Shown: piece by piece, positions 1 through 8,096 of the stretch
How positions within the stretch are numbered: position 1 is the first letter of the stretch
How the letters are laid out: each line of letters starts with the position of its first letter
Source of the DNA: Sandaracinaceae bacterium
Lineage (GTDB): Bacteria > Myxococcota_A > Polyangia > Polyangiales > Houyiibacteriaceae
Assembly (NCBI GenBank): GCA_016706685.1
Contig: JADJJE010000058.1
Location: 1 to 53,256, forward strand
Direction of reading: 5' to 3'
DNA: 53,256 nt
Translations under genes and position numbers: made by a program
Notes under the pieces: generated by a model
Seen by the model: the letters and a program-made list of their open reading frames with translations, nothing else
Database searches by the model: none
What the model was told of the DNA's origin: nothing

Positions 1-2
1 AG

Positions 3-878
3 GTGAAGGGAACGGACGACATCGCCACCCTCCAGCGCGCCGCCGAGCAGCTGGCGCGGTACGAGATGAGCCCGACGAGCGTGAAAGCCGTGGCCGTTCC
101 CTACATGGGGCCGAAGGCCCGGAGCTGGGCCGCGGAGAGCGGCGTCTCGTGGGTTGACTTGTCGGGCAATGCCGATGTGCACGCGGACCAGCTGCGCATC
201 GTGGTCTCGGGTGAGAAGAACCGCTACGCCACCGCTGGCCGGCCCTCGAACCCATTCACCCCGCGCTACGCCCGGGTGAGTCGAGCCCTGCTGCACGACG
301 CGGACCGCTGGTGGAAGCAGGTGGAGCTGGCCCACGAGGTGGACGTGCCCTCCGGCACGGTGAGCAAGGTGGTGCAGCACCTCGATGGGCTGGAGCTGCT
401 CAGTCGGAATAAGGCAGGCGAGCTGCGCGCCGCGTCCCCCTCGCTGCTGCTCGACTCATGGGCGCAGCGCTATCGCTTCGCTGAGCACTCCGTGCGCAAG
501 TACCACGTACCCGCCCGCTCAGGCTCTGAGGCGCTCCAGGCTGTTGCCGCCCGCTTGAGCGAGCAGGACTTCAAGTGGGCTGCCACCGGGCTCTCGGCCG
601 CGTGGCTCTACACGTCCTTCGCCGGGTTCCGCCTCAACACCTTCCTGGTCGATCAACACCCCGTGGACCCCAGCGCGCTCGGCCTGCGCCCCGTGGACAA
701 GGGGGAGAACGTCTGGCTCGTGGTCCCGAAGGATGACGGCGCCTTCTACGGCATGACCGAGCTGGCCGCTTGGTGCGCGCATCCCGTGCAGGTGTACCTG
801 GACCTGCTAGCTCACCCCGAGCGCGCCGCCGAGGCCGCCCAAGCGCTGCGGGAGCAGCGGCTGACGTGGAGGGCGTGA
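3..878 (+). CDS. AbiEi-like type IV antitoxin, transcriptional repressor (5' end may lie outside the window)
   Basis: The product (291 residues from the GTG at 3) has a winged-helix segment at about residues 95-140 (DRWWKQVELAHEVDVPSGTVSKVVQHLDG region, read in pieces) followed by a C-terminal domain of the AbiEi antitoxin type. Its stop codon overlaps the ATG of the next gene by one base (TGATG), and that gene is an AbiEii-like nucleotidyltransferase. This order, antitoxin first and overlapping, is that of AbiE systems, where AbiEi represses the operon and counteracts the toxin without binding it. The GTG lies two bases from the window edge, so a longer N-terminus is possible. The family call rests on domain pattern and context, since I could not run a profile search. 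Confidence 0.72.
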   Translation: MKGTDDIATLQRAAEQLARYEMSPTSVKAVAVPYMGPKARSWAAESGVSWVDLSGNADVHADQLRIVVSGEKNRYATAGRPSNPFTPRYARVSRALLHDADRWWKQVELAHEVDVPSGTVSKVVQHLDGLELLSRNKAGELRAASPSLLLDSWAQRYRFAEHSVRKYHVPARSGSEALQAVAARLSEQDFKWAATGLSAAWLYTSFAGFRLNTFLVDQHPVDPSALGLRPVDKGENVWLVVPKDDGAFYGMTELAAWCAHPVQVYLDLLAHPERAAEAAQALREQRLTWRA

Positions 879-1708
879 TGGACAACGCGCCTGCCACCAA
901 AGACGGGTACCCGCGCGAACTGGCTGAGGAGGCGCGCCGGATGGCGCTGCACATCGCCACCATCCTGGGCGATCTCACGGACGACATCGTCATCGTGGGT
1001 GGCCTGGTCCCCTACCTCATCGTGGATCAGGAGCGCGCGTCGGAAGAGCACGTGGGAACGCGTGATGTCGACCTCGGGCTCTCCATCGGCGTGCTCTCGG
1101 AGGAGCGCTATCGCGAGATCAGCGGGCGCCTACGGGAGCGTGGCTTCCTGCCCACCCTCACCGAGCAGGGCAATCGCCAGACCTGGCACCTGCCGGGACA
1201 GCTCATCACCGTGGACTTCCTCATTGGTCAGACGCCCGACGGACCCGAGCCCGGGCGACTGCAGAATCTCGAGAGCGACTTCGCGGCGTTCGTCATCGAC
1301 GGACTCCCTCTCGCGTTTGTCGACAAGCTGACCGTTACCATCGACGGCGAGACGTCAGCCGGCGAGCGCGCCAAGCGTGACGTGTACGTCGCGGGGCCCG
1401 CCGCGTTCATCGTGCTCAAGGCCTTGGCGTTTCGGAGCCGCGGGAAGAACAAAGACTCGTACGACCTCGTGTACGTGCTCATGAATTACGGGAAGGCACC
1501 GTATGTCGACGTGGCCGAGCGGTTCGCGTTGATCGCTCATGCGCCGAAGGCCGTCGAGGCCTGTACCATCCTGGCGGAGGACTTCGCTAGCGAGGAGCAC
1601 CTTGGACCGAAGCGGCGGGCGATGTTTCTCGGCGATGTCGACGACGCTGAGCTTTGCCAGGACGCGGTGGGTGCGGTTCAGGGATTCCTCGACGCGATTC
1701 GCAGGTGA
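878..1708 (+). CDS. AbiEii-like nucleotidyltransferase toxin
   Basis: This 276-residue protein shows the DNA polymerase beta-type nucleotidyltransferase signature: VIVGGLVPYL (the GG motif) followed about 18 residues later by TRDVDLGL (the DxD metal-binding pair). Further on it has LKALAFRSRGKNKDSYDLVYVL, resembling the conserved K and D...YDL region of AbiEii. AbiEii proteins are GTP-type nucleotidyltransferases that arrest growth and give phage-abortive infection; the same superfamily includes MenA-type toxins that modify tRNA. I chose the ATG at 878 rather than upstream in-frame starts because it overlaps the antitoxin stop and begins the conserved region. Role in this organism is inferred from family and pairing. 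Confidence 0.75.
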   Translation: MDNAPATKDGYPRELAEEARRMALHIATILGDLTDDIVIVGGLVPYLIVDQERASEEHVGTRDVDLGLSIGVLSEERYREISGRLRERGFLPTLTEQGNRQTWHLPGQLITVDFLIGQTPDGPEPGRLQNLESDFAAFVIDGLPLAFVDKLTVTIDGETSAGERAKRDVYVAGPAAFIVLKALAFRSRGKNKDSYDLVYVLMNYGKAPYVDVAERFALIAHAPKAVEACTILAEDFASEEHLGPKRRAMFLGDVDDAELCQDAVGAVQGFLDAIRR

Positions 1709-1733
1709 AGTAATCGCGGTAGCCCGCTTGGTG

Positions 1734-2162
1734 TCAATCCTCGACAGTGGTCTGCGAGTCGGCGCGCATGTCCTGCGGCAGCTCCTGCGTGAGCAGCTTG
1801 CCGTCTTCTCCGAGGACGCCCATCGCCGTCAGGCGGCCCACCGCGGCACGGATTCGTTCCGGAGCGCCAGCGAGCACGCTTGCGAGCCGCTCCTCCTCGG
1901 TCAGGGCGTCGGTTGCGGCAGGAGCACTCGCAAGCTCGGCTCGAGGGGGCCACGGTGCGCGTACTTGTCGCGGAGCTCGCGGCGCACATCGTCCCAGTCT
2001 CGTGCCCCACTCTCGCCCGATGACCCGGAGGGAGAACGCGTCGAGCGCGACGCCGCAGGCGTCCAGGACGCCGCTCATGAGTGGAGTGCCCATGTCTTCG
2101 TCGTTCCAGCTCCAGATGTCGGAGCAGTACCCGACGCATCCCGCGACGCTACCACTGCCCAC
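1734..2162 (-). pseudogene. Probable frameshifted hypothetical gene (remnant)
   Basis: No intact gene fits 1709-2211. On the minus strand, two frames together read like one protein: the N-terminal part ends ..DAFSLRVIGREW, the middle continues in another frame as ARDWDDVRRELRDKYAHRG and ..EPSLRVLLPQ, and the C-terminal part returns to the first frame as LTEEERLASVLAGAPERI and ..LTAMGVLGEDGKLL. The middle frame is open only between stops near 2081 and 1901. Two compensating indels would join them. The C-terminal segment looks like a winged-helix-type helical stretch, but I do not recognise a family. It could equally be an accidental open frame in G/C-rich DNA. Confidence 0.33.
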
Positions 2163-2211
2163 GCGCTACGAGCGGTGCCCAGCGCTTCAGAATGAACACC
2201 GCGCAGATCCC

Positions 2212-2643
2212 CTACCGCGGCGTGCGTGCGAGTCCCAGCGCGAGCAGCTCGACGCGGAGCGCGTCGGTCATCAGGCCGCTTCGTCCGCAGCGCCGCACGT
2301 GCACTTGCTCGCCGGAGCCAGAGAGGAAGAGCAGGTATGCGCTGCCTTCGCTCCCCGCGCGTGGCCAAGGCGAGACTGGCCCTCCGTAGCCCGCGTTCAG
2401 CGTGAAGTGGGCGGGAGCCTCCGACTCACCCTTCCAAACAGCCACCGTGCGGAACTGCGCGCGGCTGCCCGCGCGGACCACGGTCGCTTCGACCACGACC
2501 GGGCTGCGCGCGACATCTTCCCGGACGCTCATTCTGGCGCAGCGCGCGTCGGCGCTGGAGTGGAAGGCGATAGCGCCGGTGGCGGACGCGAGCACGACGA
2601 TCAGGGCCAGGCTGGTGCGCTTCCAACTGTCGAAGAGACGCAT
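2212..2643 (-). CDS. Secreted protein with netrin/TIMP-like (NTR) fold pattern, hypothetical
   Basis: The 143-residue product begins with a signal peptide (KRTSLALIVVLASATGAIAF) and a short mature part with only two cysteines (C35 and C118 approximately). The order 'C..R.. VVVEATVVRA ... VAVWKGE ... F.LNAGYGG ... GSAYLLFLSG ... C' matches the general plan of bacterial NTR/TIMP-like domains, where an 'exposure' strand, a 'vxKG' strand and a 'G..YLvf' strand follow each other. These are usually exported and of unknown role. Start at 2643 is the first ATG before the signal peptide. Divergent from the DUF5713 gene 108 bp away. Confidence 0.6.
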   Translation of the reverse strand: MRLFDSWKRTSLALIVVLASATGAIAFHSSADARCARMSVREDVARSPVVVEATVVRAGSRAQFRTVAVWKGESEAPAHFTLNAGYGGPVSPWPRAGSEGSAYLLFLSGSGEQVHVRRCGRSGLMTDALRVELLALGLARTPR

Positions 2644-2751
2644 GCCTCGGTTCTACACGAACGGGTGGGTGGTGTCGTTCCCCGGTGGAGGACCACGATG
2701 AGCGCCGCCGCTGCTACCCTCGCGCGTCCCCTTCACGACGAGGAGCCCGTC

Positions 2752-3090
2752 ATGCCCATCACCAACGCCAAGATGAAGGCCCACCCCTTTCTCCAGTCGA
2801 TGTACCGCGACACCTACTTTCCCGACGTGTGCGTGGACAAGGTGAAGCAGGTCCTGGTCGCGCTGTGTGAGCGCATCGAGACGGAGAAGCCCGCGGACCT
2901 GGATGCCTTGTGCGGCCTCACCCACGCGGCCACTGACGAGATCAACGGTCTCCTTGATTTCTTCGACGAGCACGGCAGCGAGATCGAGACGGGCGCGCGC
3001 GAGGCCATCGCGGAAGACTTTGGCTACATCGCGGCGGCCTATGGGTTCGACGCGGATGTCGAAGAGCTGATCGCCACGCGCGACTGGTGA
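2752..3090 (+). CDS. DUF5713 family protein
   Basis: The 112-residue product starts MPITNAKMKAHPFLQSMYRD and ends GFDADVEELIATRDW, which I recognise as the DUF5713 pattern: an N-terminal 'N.KMK.H.FL..MY.D.YFP' block, a central 'LC..IE..KPADLDALCGLTHAATDEIN' helix and an acidic C-terminal block. These small all-helical cytoplasmic proteins have no known function. The ATG at 2752 is preceded by GAGGAG-like sequence at 2739-2745, giving a good ribosome-binding site; the larger open frame upstream in the same phase is chance. A divergent copy of its last 26 codons lies at 3504-3584. Confidence 0.8.
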   Translation: MPITNAKMKAHPFLQSMYRDTYFPDVCVDKVKQVLVALCERIETEKPADLDALCGLTHAATDEINGLLDFFDEHGSEIETGAREAIAEDFGYIAAAYGFDADVEELIATRDW

Positions 3091-3113
3091 ACGCCCTGGC
3101 GTGCGCGCCAGCT

Positions 3114-3431
3114 CTACTGCGCGCGTGCCTGCATGGCAGCGGCGCGAAGCTCTGGCGTCACACGCTCAGGTGGAATGGGCGAACAGCTCACCTGGTGGGC
3201 GCTCGTCTGGTTCGGTCCCTGCGCGCCGTCGGTCCCGGTGCACGCGTAGTAGTCCTCACCACAGGCTGCCTGCCAGGTGGTGGACTCCCAGTGGCTCTGC
3301 CGGTTGAAGACCACCGTCTGTTCGGGGGTGCAGCCGATGTGTCCCGAAGTCATCGGGCCCAGCTGGGAGGTGGAGACCATGCATCCCGTGACGAGGGAGA
3401 CGATGGTGGCGATGAATGCAGTCCTTTGCAT
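3114..3431 (-). CDS. Small cysteine-containing lipoprotein, hypothetical
   Basis: The product (105 residues from the ATG at 3431) begins MQRTAFIATIVSLVTGCMVS, a lipoprotein signal peptide with lipobox LVTGC. The mature part has cysteines in HIGCTPEQTVVF, AACGEDYYACTG and VSCSPI, a spacing that suggests disulfides in the periplasm or outside the cell. A second lipoprotein in this window (37568-37882) shows a similar size and Cys-rich composition. No function is known to me. An upstream in-frame start at 3521 would place the signal peptide internally and is rejected. Confidence 0.65.
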   Translation of the reverse strand: MQRTAFIATIVSLVTGCMVSTSQLGPMTSGHIGCTPEQTVVFNRQSHWESTTWQAACGEDYYACTGTDGAQGPNQTSAHQVSCSPIPPERVTPELRAAAMQARAQ

Positions 3432-3503
3432 GCGTGCCTGGTAGCATAGGTCCCGGTCTGGCGCCGCGGAGCGTGGTCGCCGAGCACTGCGGCCGGTGGA
3501 CAA

Positions 3504-3584
3504 GCGGAGGACTTCGGCCACATCGCGGCGGCCTACGGGTTCGACGCGGACATCGAAGAGCTGATCGCCACGCGCGACTGGTGA
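3504..3584 (+). pseudogene. Truncated second copy of the DUF5713 C-terminus
   Basis: These 81 bases match 3010-3090 (the last 26 codons plus stop of the DUF5713 gene) at 75 of 81 positions. Four of the six differences are synonymous; the other two give Tyr to His and Val to Ile. The pattern shows that the copy diverged under protein-level selection before it lost its 5' part. Similarity begins abruptly at 3504; nothing upstream resembles the rest of the gene, and the sequence to the left belongs to the oppositely oriented lipoprotein gene region. The most likely history is a former tandem paralogue whose 5' two-thirds were deleted. Confidence 0.85.
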
Positions 3585-3640
3585 GTGGCGGGTCGCTCAG
3601 ACTGGGCCATCTCCGCGCGCGCCTCACGCTACACTGCGGC

Positions 3641-4168
3641 ATGCGCGCACTCCGCCCGACCTTCCTCACCGCACTCCTGATCACGCTCACCGCTTGCGGC
3701 GGAGCCACGCCGCCCCCGACGGAGAGCACGGCAACGGAGAGCGCGGCGACGGAGAGCGCCGCGGCGGACCTCCCCACTCAGGCCGAGATCGACGCCGTGG
3801 CTCTAGCGGGGGCTCGAAACATGTGCCCCAGCCTCGTGGCATGCGGCAATGCCGAGTACGGCGACCTCGCCGCGTGCGAAGCCCGCTGGGTCGAAGAGAC
3901 CGTCGACAGCATCTCCGGGGAACAAGCCCGTCGACCGTCCTGCGCCCGCGAGCGCTTGGACTACTACCACTGCCTCATGACGCGGCCGCACGAGTGCGCG
4001 CCGAGCTCGAGCTTGCGCGTGACTCCCACGGTCATAGACGGGTGCGACGCGGTGAGCGCGCGCCTCGATGACTGCATGGGGCCGCCCGTCGAAGCCCAAG
4101 TCGAAGAGGAATACGAAGACGAAGAGGGATACGAAGACGAACTCGACAGCGAGACCACCGAGTTCTGA
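3641..4168 (+). CDS. Lipoprotein with Cys pairs and acidic C-terminal tail, hypothetical
   Basis: The 175-residue product starts MRALRPTFLTALLITLTACG, a lipoprotein signal with lipobox LTAC. A low-complexity Thr/Glu/Ser/Ala linker follows, then a domain with eight cysteines (NMCPSLVACG, AACEARW, PSCARERLDYYHC, HECAPS, DGCDAV, DDCMG) and a strongly acidic, Tyr-containing tail (EEEYEDEEGYEDELDSE). Similar Cys-rich lipoproteins are common in Myxococcota genomes. Start chosen because the ATG at 3641 begins the signal peptide. Function unknown. Confidence 0.7.
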   Translation: MRALRPTFLTALLITLTACGGATPPPTESTATESAATESAAADLPTQAEIDAVALAGARNMCPSLVACGNAEYGDLAACEARWVEETVDSISGEQARRPSCARERLDYYHCLMTRPHECAPSSSLRVTPTVIDGCDAVSARLDDCMGPPVEAQVEEEYEDEEGYEDELDSETTEF

Positions 4169-4184
4169 CGAGCCGCTCCGGTCC

Positions 4185-7100
4185 TCACGGACCTGGGTCG
4201 GCGCTCCCATACCGCGTCACCACGTCCCACCCCGCACGCTGCGGCGTCACCAGCACCACCACGCCGTCCTCCACATACGCCACATGCACGCCGCGCCGCG
4301 CGTCGATCACCGCGGCCACCGACGGTCGTCCTTCGGGCAAGGCGTGCGCGGGGACCACCTCGCGCCAGCGGCTCCCGGCCAGCTGTGCCACGCGCACGAA
4401 GCGCTGCTCGGTGCCGAGCGCGCAGTCCACCCACACCACCCGCGGCGGCGCGGCGGAGAGGGCGAGCACGTTGGGTTCACACCGGCCGGTACCAATGGGG
4501 TGGCCCAAAAGCCGGAAGGCGCCGGTGCGTGACGTGCCCAGCACATGAAGCGGTGCGCCAGACGTGGTGGCAATCGAGGCGACCACCGTGGGGCCGGCGC
4601 TCGCCACGCGCAGCTGGGTGACCGTGCCCAGCATGTCTTCATCGAGCTCGAGGGCGGGGCCTGTCTGCAGCGTTCCGTCCGGGCGCAGGTGATGAACGCG
4701 CAGCGCGTACCCGCCCTGCGGGTGCGCGGTCAGCTCCACCAGCCGCTGCCCGTCGCTGGTGAGCCGTGCCCACCACCGCGATGGCTCCCGGGATGGGACG
4801 CGGAACTCCGCGTGCAGCCTTTCTCCCTGGGCCCCGGGCCAGTCCACGTGCACGTCGTTGCGGTTCAACGCGGTCACCAGCGTCTCGCCCCCCTCATGGC
4901 GCACGGCGTCCACGAGTCGGGTTCCCTGTGGCGCTTCGCGCGGGGGCTGCACCACACCGTCGGAAATTGGAAACGCCCCGTGGCCAACCAGCAGGAACCC
5001 CGGGCGCGTGTCCACCAAGGGGGGAACGAGTATCTCGCCCCACTGCGGGTCATGCATGATGAAGCGCGTGGTCTCCCACGTGAGCCGGGAGACCCCGGCG
5101 GGCACGGGATGACTTGCCACTGGGACCCACAGCTCGAGGCCCGCTCGCGTGGCCGTTAGCCCGATGGTGGGCGTCACGCTGTCGGAACGTGTGACGGGCA
5201 AGCGCACTCCGGGAAAGGTGACCGGCCACTCCGCCGTGCCTTGTGCCGAGATGAACCAGCCTCGCAGCGCAGCGCCCGTGGCCAAGACCAGCTGCGTTCC
5301 TGCGGCTCCGTCGTCGAACCGTGGTGTGAGGGGCGCGGCCCAGGCCCGCATGCACGCGTGTCCTCCGTGCTCCTCGGACGACACCCAGCTGCCCGTCAGG
5401 GCGATGGCCCGCCGCAACGCGGGTTGGGCGCTGCCCCACGTGCTCGCAAAGCGGTTCGCCGCTGCGTTGGCAGCCGTGGTGCAGGGGCCCTCGGGTGTCC
5501 GCGGCTCGGTGATCTCACGCTCGCCTCCGGTCACCAGGTACATGCGCGCTAGGCCCGCGCCGCTCGAGACGGCCAGCCCGAGCTCGCCCTCGTGCCATGC
5601 CACGGCTTCGTCACGCACGTAACCAAGGCCCGGGAAGGCCCGCTGCGCCACGACGTCACCGTCCTGGCTGAAGCGCACCAGCCAGCGTTTGCCGGGGTGG
5701 AAGACGTACACGCCGAGGCCGCCATCCGGCAGGGGCAGGGGCCACGTCATGGTGTCGTACGAGCTCAGCGGCACCGGCGGAATCAGCGCCGGGTGGCGGC
5801 TGCTCTGACCGTTGCGCCGGACGACCAGCAGCTGCATGGGCGCTGCTGCCCCGCTGGCGGGCGCGGGCGCAGGGAGCAAGAGCGCCACGAACCTCTCGGT
5901 CATGGCCAGCACTTCGTGTTGGTTGAACTGGAGGGGCGCAGCGGTGACCGGGTCGGTGGCCGTGGTCTCCACGTGAAAGGGTACGCCCTGCGGCGTGACG
6001 CCGCGCCAGGTGAAGTCGCCCGTGTGCTCGGGCCTCGCGGGGTTGGTGGCCACCACCCCTCCCACCACGCGCGACAGCCGGCTGCGCCAGTGGCTGCGAG
6101 GAGCTTGGCGCAGCGGCGCAAGCGCGTTCGACGGCGTGAGCGAGGGGTGCGCGGGCGGAGTGGTCCGCCAGGGAACCTGGTCCAACGGCTGCCGTTGCTC
6201 CTCCGGGTCGACCTCGTGTGTGGGCCCCTGCGCCGTGCGCGCGAAGCCGAGCGTCTGGGCGAGGTCTGCCGGCATCCAGTACCGGTCTGCCACGCGGCAC
6301 GCGTCCGCCGAGCAGCTGGGGTCGGGCAGCGCGAACCTGCCTGGGGCTGCGGGCGGCATGGCGTCCCAGCTCTCGCCCCCGTCGGAGGTGCTCCACACGC
6401 TGTCTCGCGCCACCAGCACGCCGTGCTGCGCGTCGGCGAAGGCCACCGCGCCTTCGGCCGGCAGGGGGAGGGACCGCAGCGTCCCGCCGAGTGGCCCCGC
6501 CAGGAATCGGTCTCCGTCTGCGGTGCTCACCACTCCACGCACGGAGTTGCCATCGGGCAGCATGAAGCTGCTGTCCTCGTCCAGGTAGCACTCGTCCTGG
6601 TCGACAGGCCGCTCCTCGAGGCTCACTTCGCCCTCGATGGGCACGGGGATGGCGTCGAGTGGAGCGCCGCCCTGCAGCAGGTCGAAGCGCACCAGCAGGT
6701 GTTCGCCGCACGCCGAAGCGGGACAGTCTTCCCCACCCGCCAGCAGCTGACCGGACCCAAGCGCCAAGACGTCTGCGCAGGCCACGCCGGGGGGGAACTG
6801 CACGGTGCGAGAACCGGCCGCGTCGGTGTAGCACCCCAGGTCCGCGATGGGGCTCTCCTCGGGGTCGTGGTCGCACGCACCGCCGAGCGCCAGCGTCTCA
6901 TTCCCGTCGTGGCCCACGAGGATGGCCTCGTTCGGGACTTCGGCGAGGGGCTGCATGGTGAGATCGGGGTTCACGCGGAACAGCTGCTCGCGCTCCACGT
7001 CTGGCCATGCGCGCGCCAGCCACCCGTGCGCCAGTGGCGCGATGTCGCCAATGTTCGACCCGTCGGGCGGGGTCAGCACGTGCAGCGCCAGCAGGTAGCG

Positions 7101-7946
7101 GCGGAGCGCGGGCAGCAGGTCGGGCAGGGTCACGCCGTGGTGCTGAGCAAACCGGCGCATCTGCTCCGTGAGCCATGCGCGCGTGACCTCGCGCTCGAAC
7201 TCGGGGTCCATGACGCGCGACCTCCCTGGCGCGTCGTCCACCAGCGCCGCAAAGCCCTCGGGCAGCGTGGCGCCGTCCAGCTGGGCAATGCTGCTGGGTG
7301 CCCCGGAGGGCTGCAGCGCTGCGGCCCACGGTTGCTGCGCCTCCCGCAGGTACACCACGCCGGGCTCCACCAGCGCGATGCCCAGGCCTTCTTGCGAGAA
7401 CGCTGCGTCGTAGACACGGCCGGGAAAGGGCAGCGGCGTGAACCCCGCGCCAGCCCACACCAGCAAGGCGCCGTCCACGGTGCGGCGAGCGGGCGGCTGC
7501 CAGCCGCGCCCCACTGCGATGGTGAGCTGGTCCTGGGGCAGCTCGCGCAGCGCGCCAGTGAAGGGGCGCGCCACGAACACGCGCCGGGCTTGATCCTCGA
7601 AGACCCAGTCCTCGCCGGCACGCCCGGTGAGCATGAGCCAGCCGTAGCCGGAGCCCATCGCCACGTCGCGCCACGCGCCATCGCGCACGCAGGCCCGGTT
7701 GCTGCCGGACGTGATGCAGTAGTCGTCTGCCGCGGTGCGCGTGCTGGCGCTGATGACCTCGGGCGTCCAGCGGGGCGCCTCCACCCACACCCACTCGCGG
7801 GCGGCGTCATTGACGGCTTCGGCTGCTGCGCTGGGCGGTCCAGGTTCCGCGGTGCGCGCCGTGGTGGCGCGTGCGCCGCAGCCACCGAGGGTACCCGACG
7901 CCAGCACCAGGGTGGCCAACAGGCGCGGGAGGATGCCGTGGATCAT
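4185..7946 (-). CDS. Large lipoprotein with sialidase-type (BNR/Asp-box) motif, hypothetical
   Basis: From the ATG at 7946 the product is 1,253 residues and starts MIHGILPRLLATLVLASGTL before GGCGARA, a lipoprotein signal with lipobox TLGGC. The mature protein is rich in Trp, Val and Asp with repeated beta-strand-like units, and carries one clear Asp-box (WSTSDGGESW) about 40% along, suggesting beta-propeller folding. Regular 'LVxxGxxxLxxL' repeats support several propeller blades. It is probably displayed on the outer membrane; no catalytic residues can be assigned. An upstream in-frame ATG at 8021 would put a charged stretch before the signal and is less likely. Divergent from 8097-9473. 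Confidence 0.7.
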   Translation of the reverse strand: MIHGILPRLLATLVLASGTLGGCGARATTARTAEPGPPSAAAEAVNDAAREWVWVEAPRWTPEVISASTRTAADDYCITSGSNRACVRDGAWRDVAMGSGYGWLMLTGRAGEDWVFEDQARRVFVARPFTGALRELPQDQLTIAVGRGWQPPARRTVDGALLVWAGAGFTPLPFPGRVYDAAFSQEGLGIALVEPGVVYLREAQQPWAAALQPSGAPSSIAQLDGATLPEGFAALVDDAPGRSRVMDPEFEREVTRAWLTEQMRRFAQHHGVTLPDLLPALRRYLLALHVLTPPDGSNIGDIAPLAHGWLARAWPDVEREQLFRVNPDLTMQPLAEVPNEAILVGHDGNETLALGGACDHDPEESPIADLGCYTDAAGSRTVQFPPGVACADVLALGSGQLLAGGEDCPASACGEHLLVRFDLLQGGAPLDAIPVPIEGEVSLEERPVDQDECYLDEDSSFMLPDGNSVRGVVSTADGDRFLAGPLGGTLRSLPLPAEGAVAFADAQHGVLVARDSVWSTSDGGESWDAMPPAAPGRFALPDPSCSADACRVADRYWMPADLAQTLGFARTAQGPTHEVDPEEQRQPLDQVPWRTTPPAHPSLTPSNALAPLRQAPRSHWRSRLSRVVGGVVATNPARPEHTGDFTWRGVTPQGVPFHVETTATDPVTAAPLQFNQHEVLAMTERFVALLLPAPAPASGAAAPMQLLVVRRNGQSSRHPALIPPVPLSSYDTMTWPLPLPDGGLGVYVFHPGKRWLVRFSQDGDVVAQRAFPGLGYVRDEAVAWHEGELGLAVSSGAGLARMYLVTGGEREITEPRTPEGPCTTAANAAANRFASTWGSAQPALRRAIALTGSWVSSEEHGGHACMRAWAAPLTPRFDDGAAGTQLVLATGAALRGWFISAQGTAEWPVTFPGVRLPVTRSDSVTPTIGLTATRAGLELWVPVASHPVPAGVSRLTWETTRFIMHDPQWGEILVPPLVDTRPGFLLVGHGAFPISDGVVQPPREAPQGTRLVDAVRHEGGETLVTALNRNDVHVDWPGAQGERLHAEFRVPSREPSRWWARLTSDGQRLVELTAHPQGGYALRVHHLRPDGTLQTGPALELDEDMLGTVTQLRVASAGPTVVASIATTSGAPLHVLGTSRTGAFRLLGHPIGTGRCEPNVLALSAAPPRVVWVDCALGTEQRFVRVAQLAGSRWREVVPAHALPEGRPSVAAVIDARRGVHVAYVEDGVVVLVTPQRAGWDVVTRYGSADPGP

Positions 7947-8096
7947 CACTGTGGATGCGAGCCGCACGAAGAGGACGGTACCACGCGACGTGCGCGCTCG
8001 ACGGACGGGCCCCGTGTCCATTGCACTGGATTGGTATCGGCGCCCGGGGACGTGCTACCCATGAGCTTCGCGCCGCGGGCGGAGAGGAGCATGAGC

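Noticed and set aside
3416..3640. An upstream in-frame extension of the lipoprotein at 3641 that covers the truncated DUF5713 copy
   Set aside because: The extension is in a different reading frame phase from the DUF5713 remnant and has no signal peptide at its start; the ATG at 3641 begins a standard lipoprotein signal.
5592..8060. A 1,293-codon plus-strand open frame whose first half lies opposite the large Asp-box lipoprotein
   Set aside because: The lipoprotein on the minus strand has a signal peptide, Asp-box and natural composition; the plus-strand half is Arg/Gly/His-rich shadow. Only the part from 8097 on is a gene.
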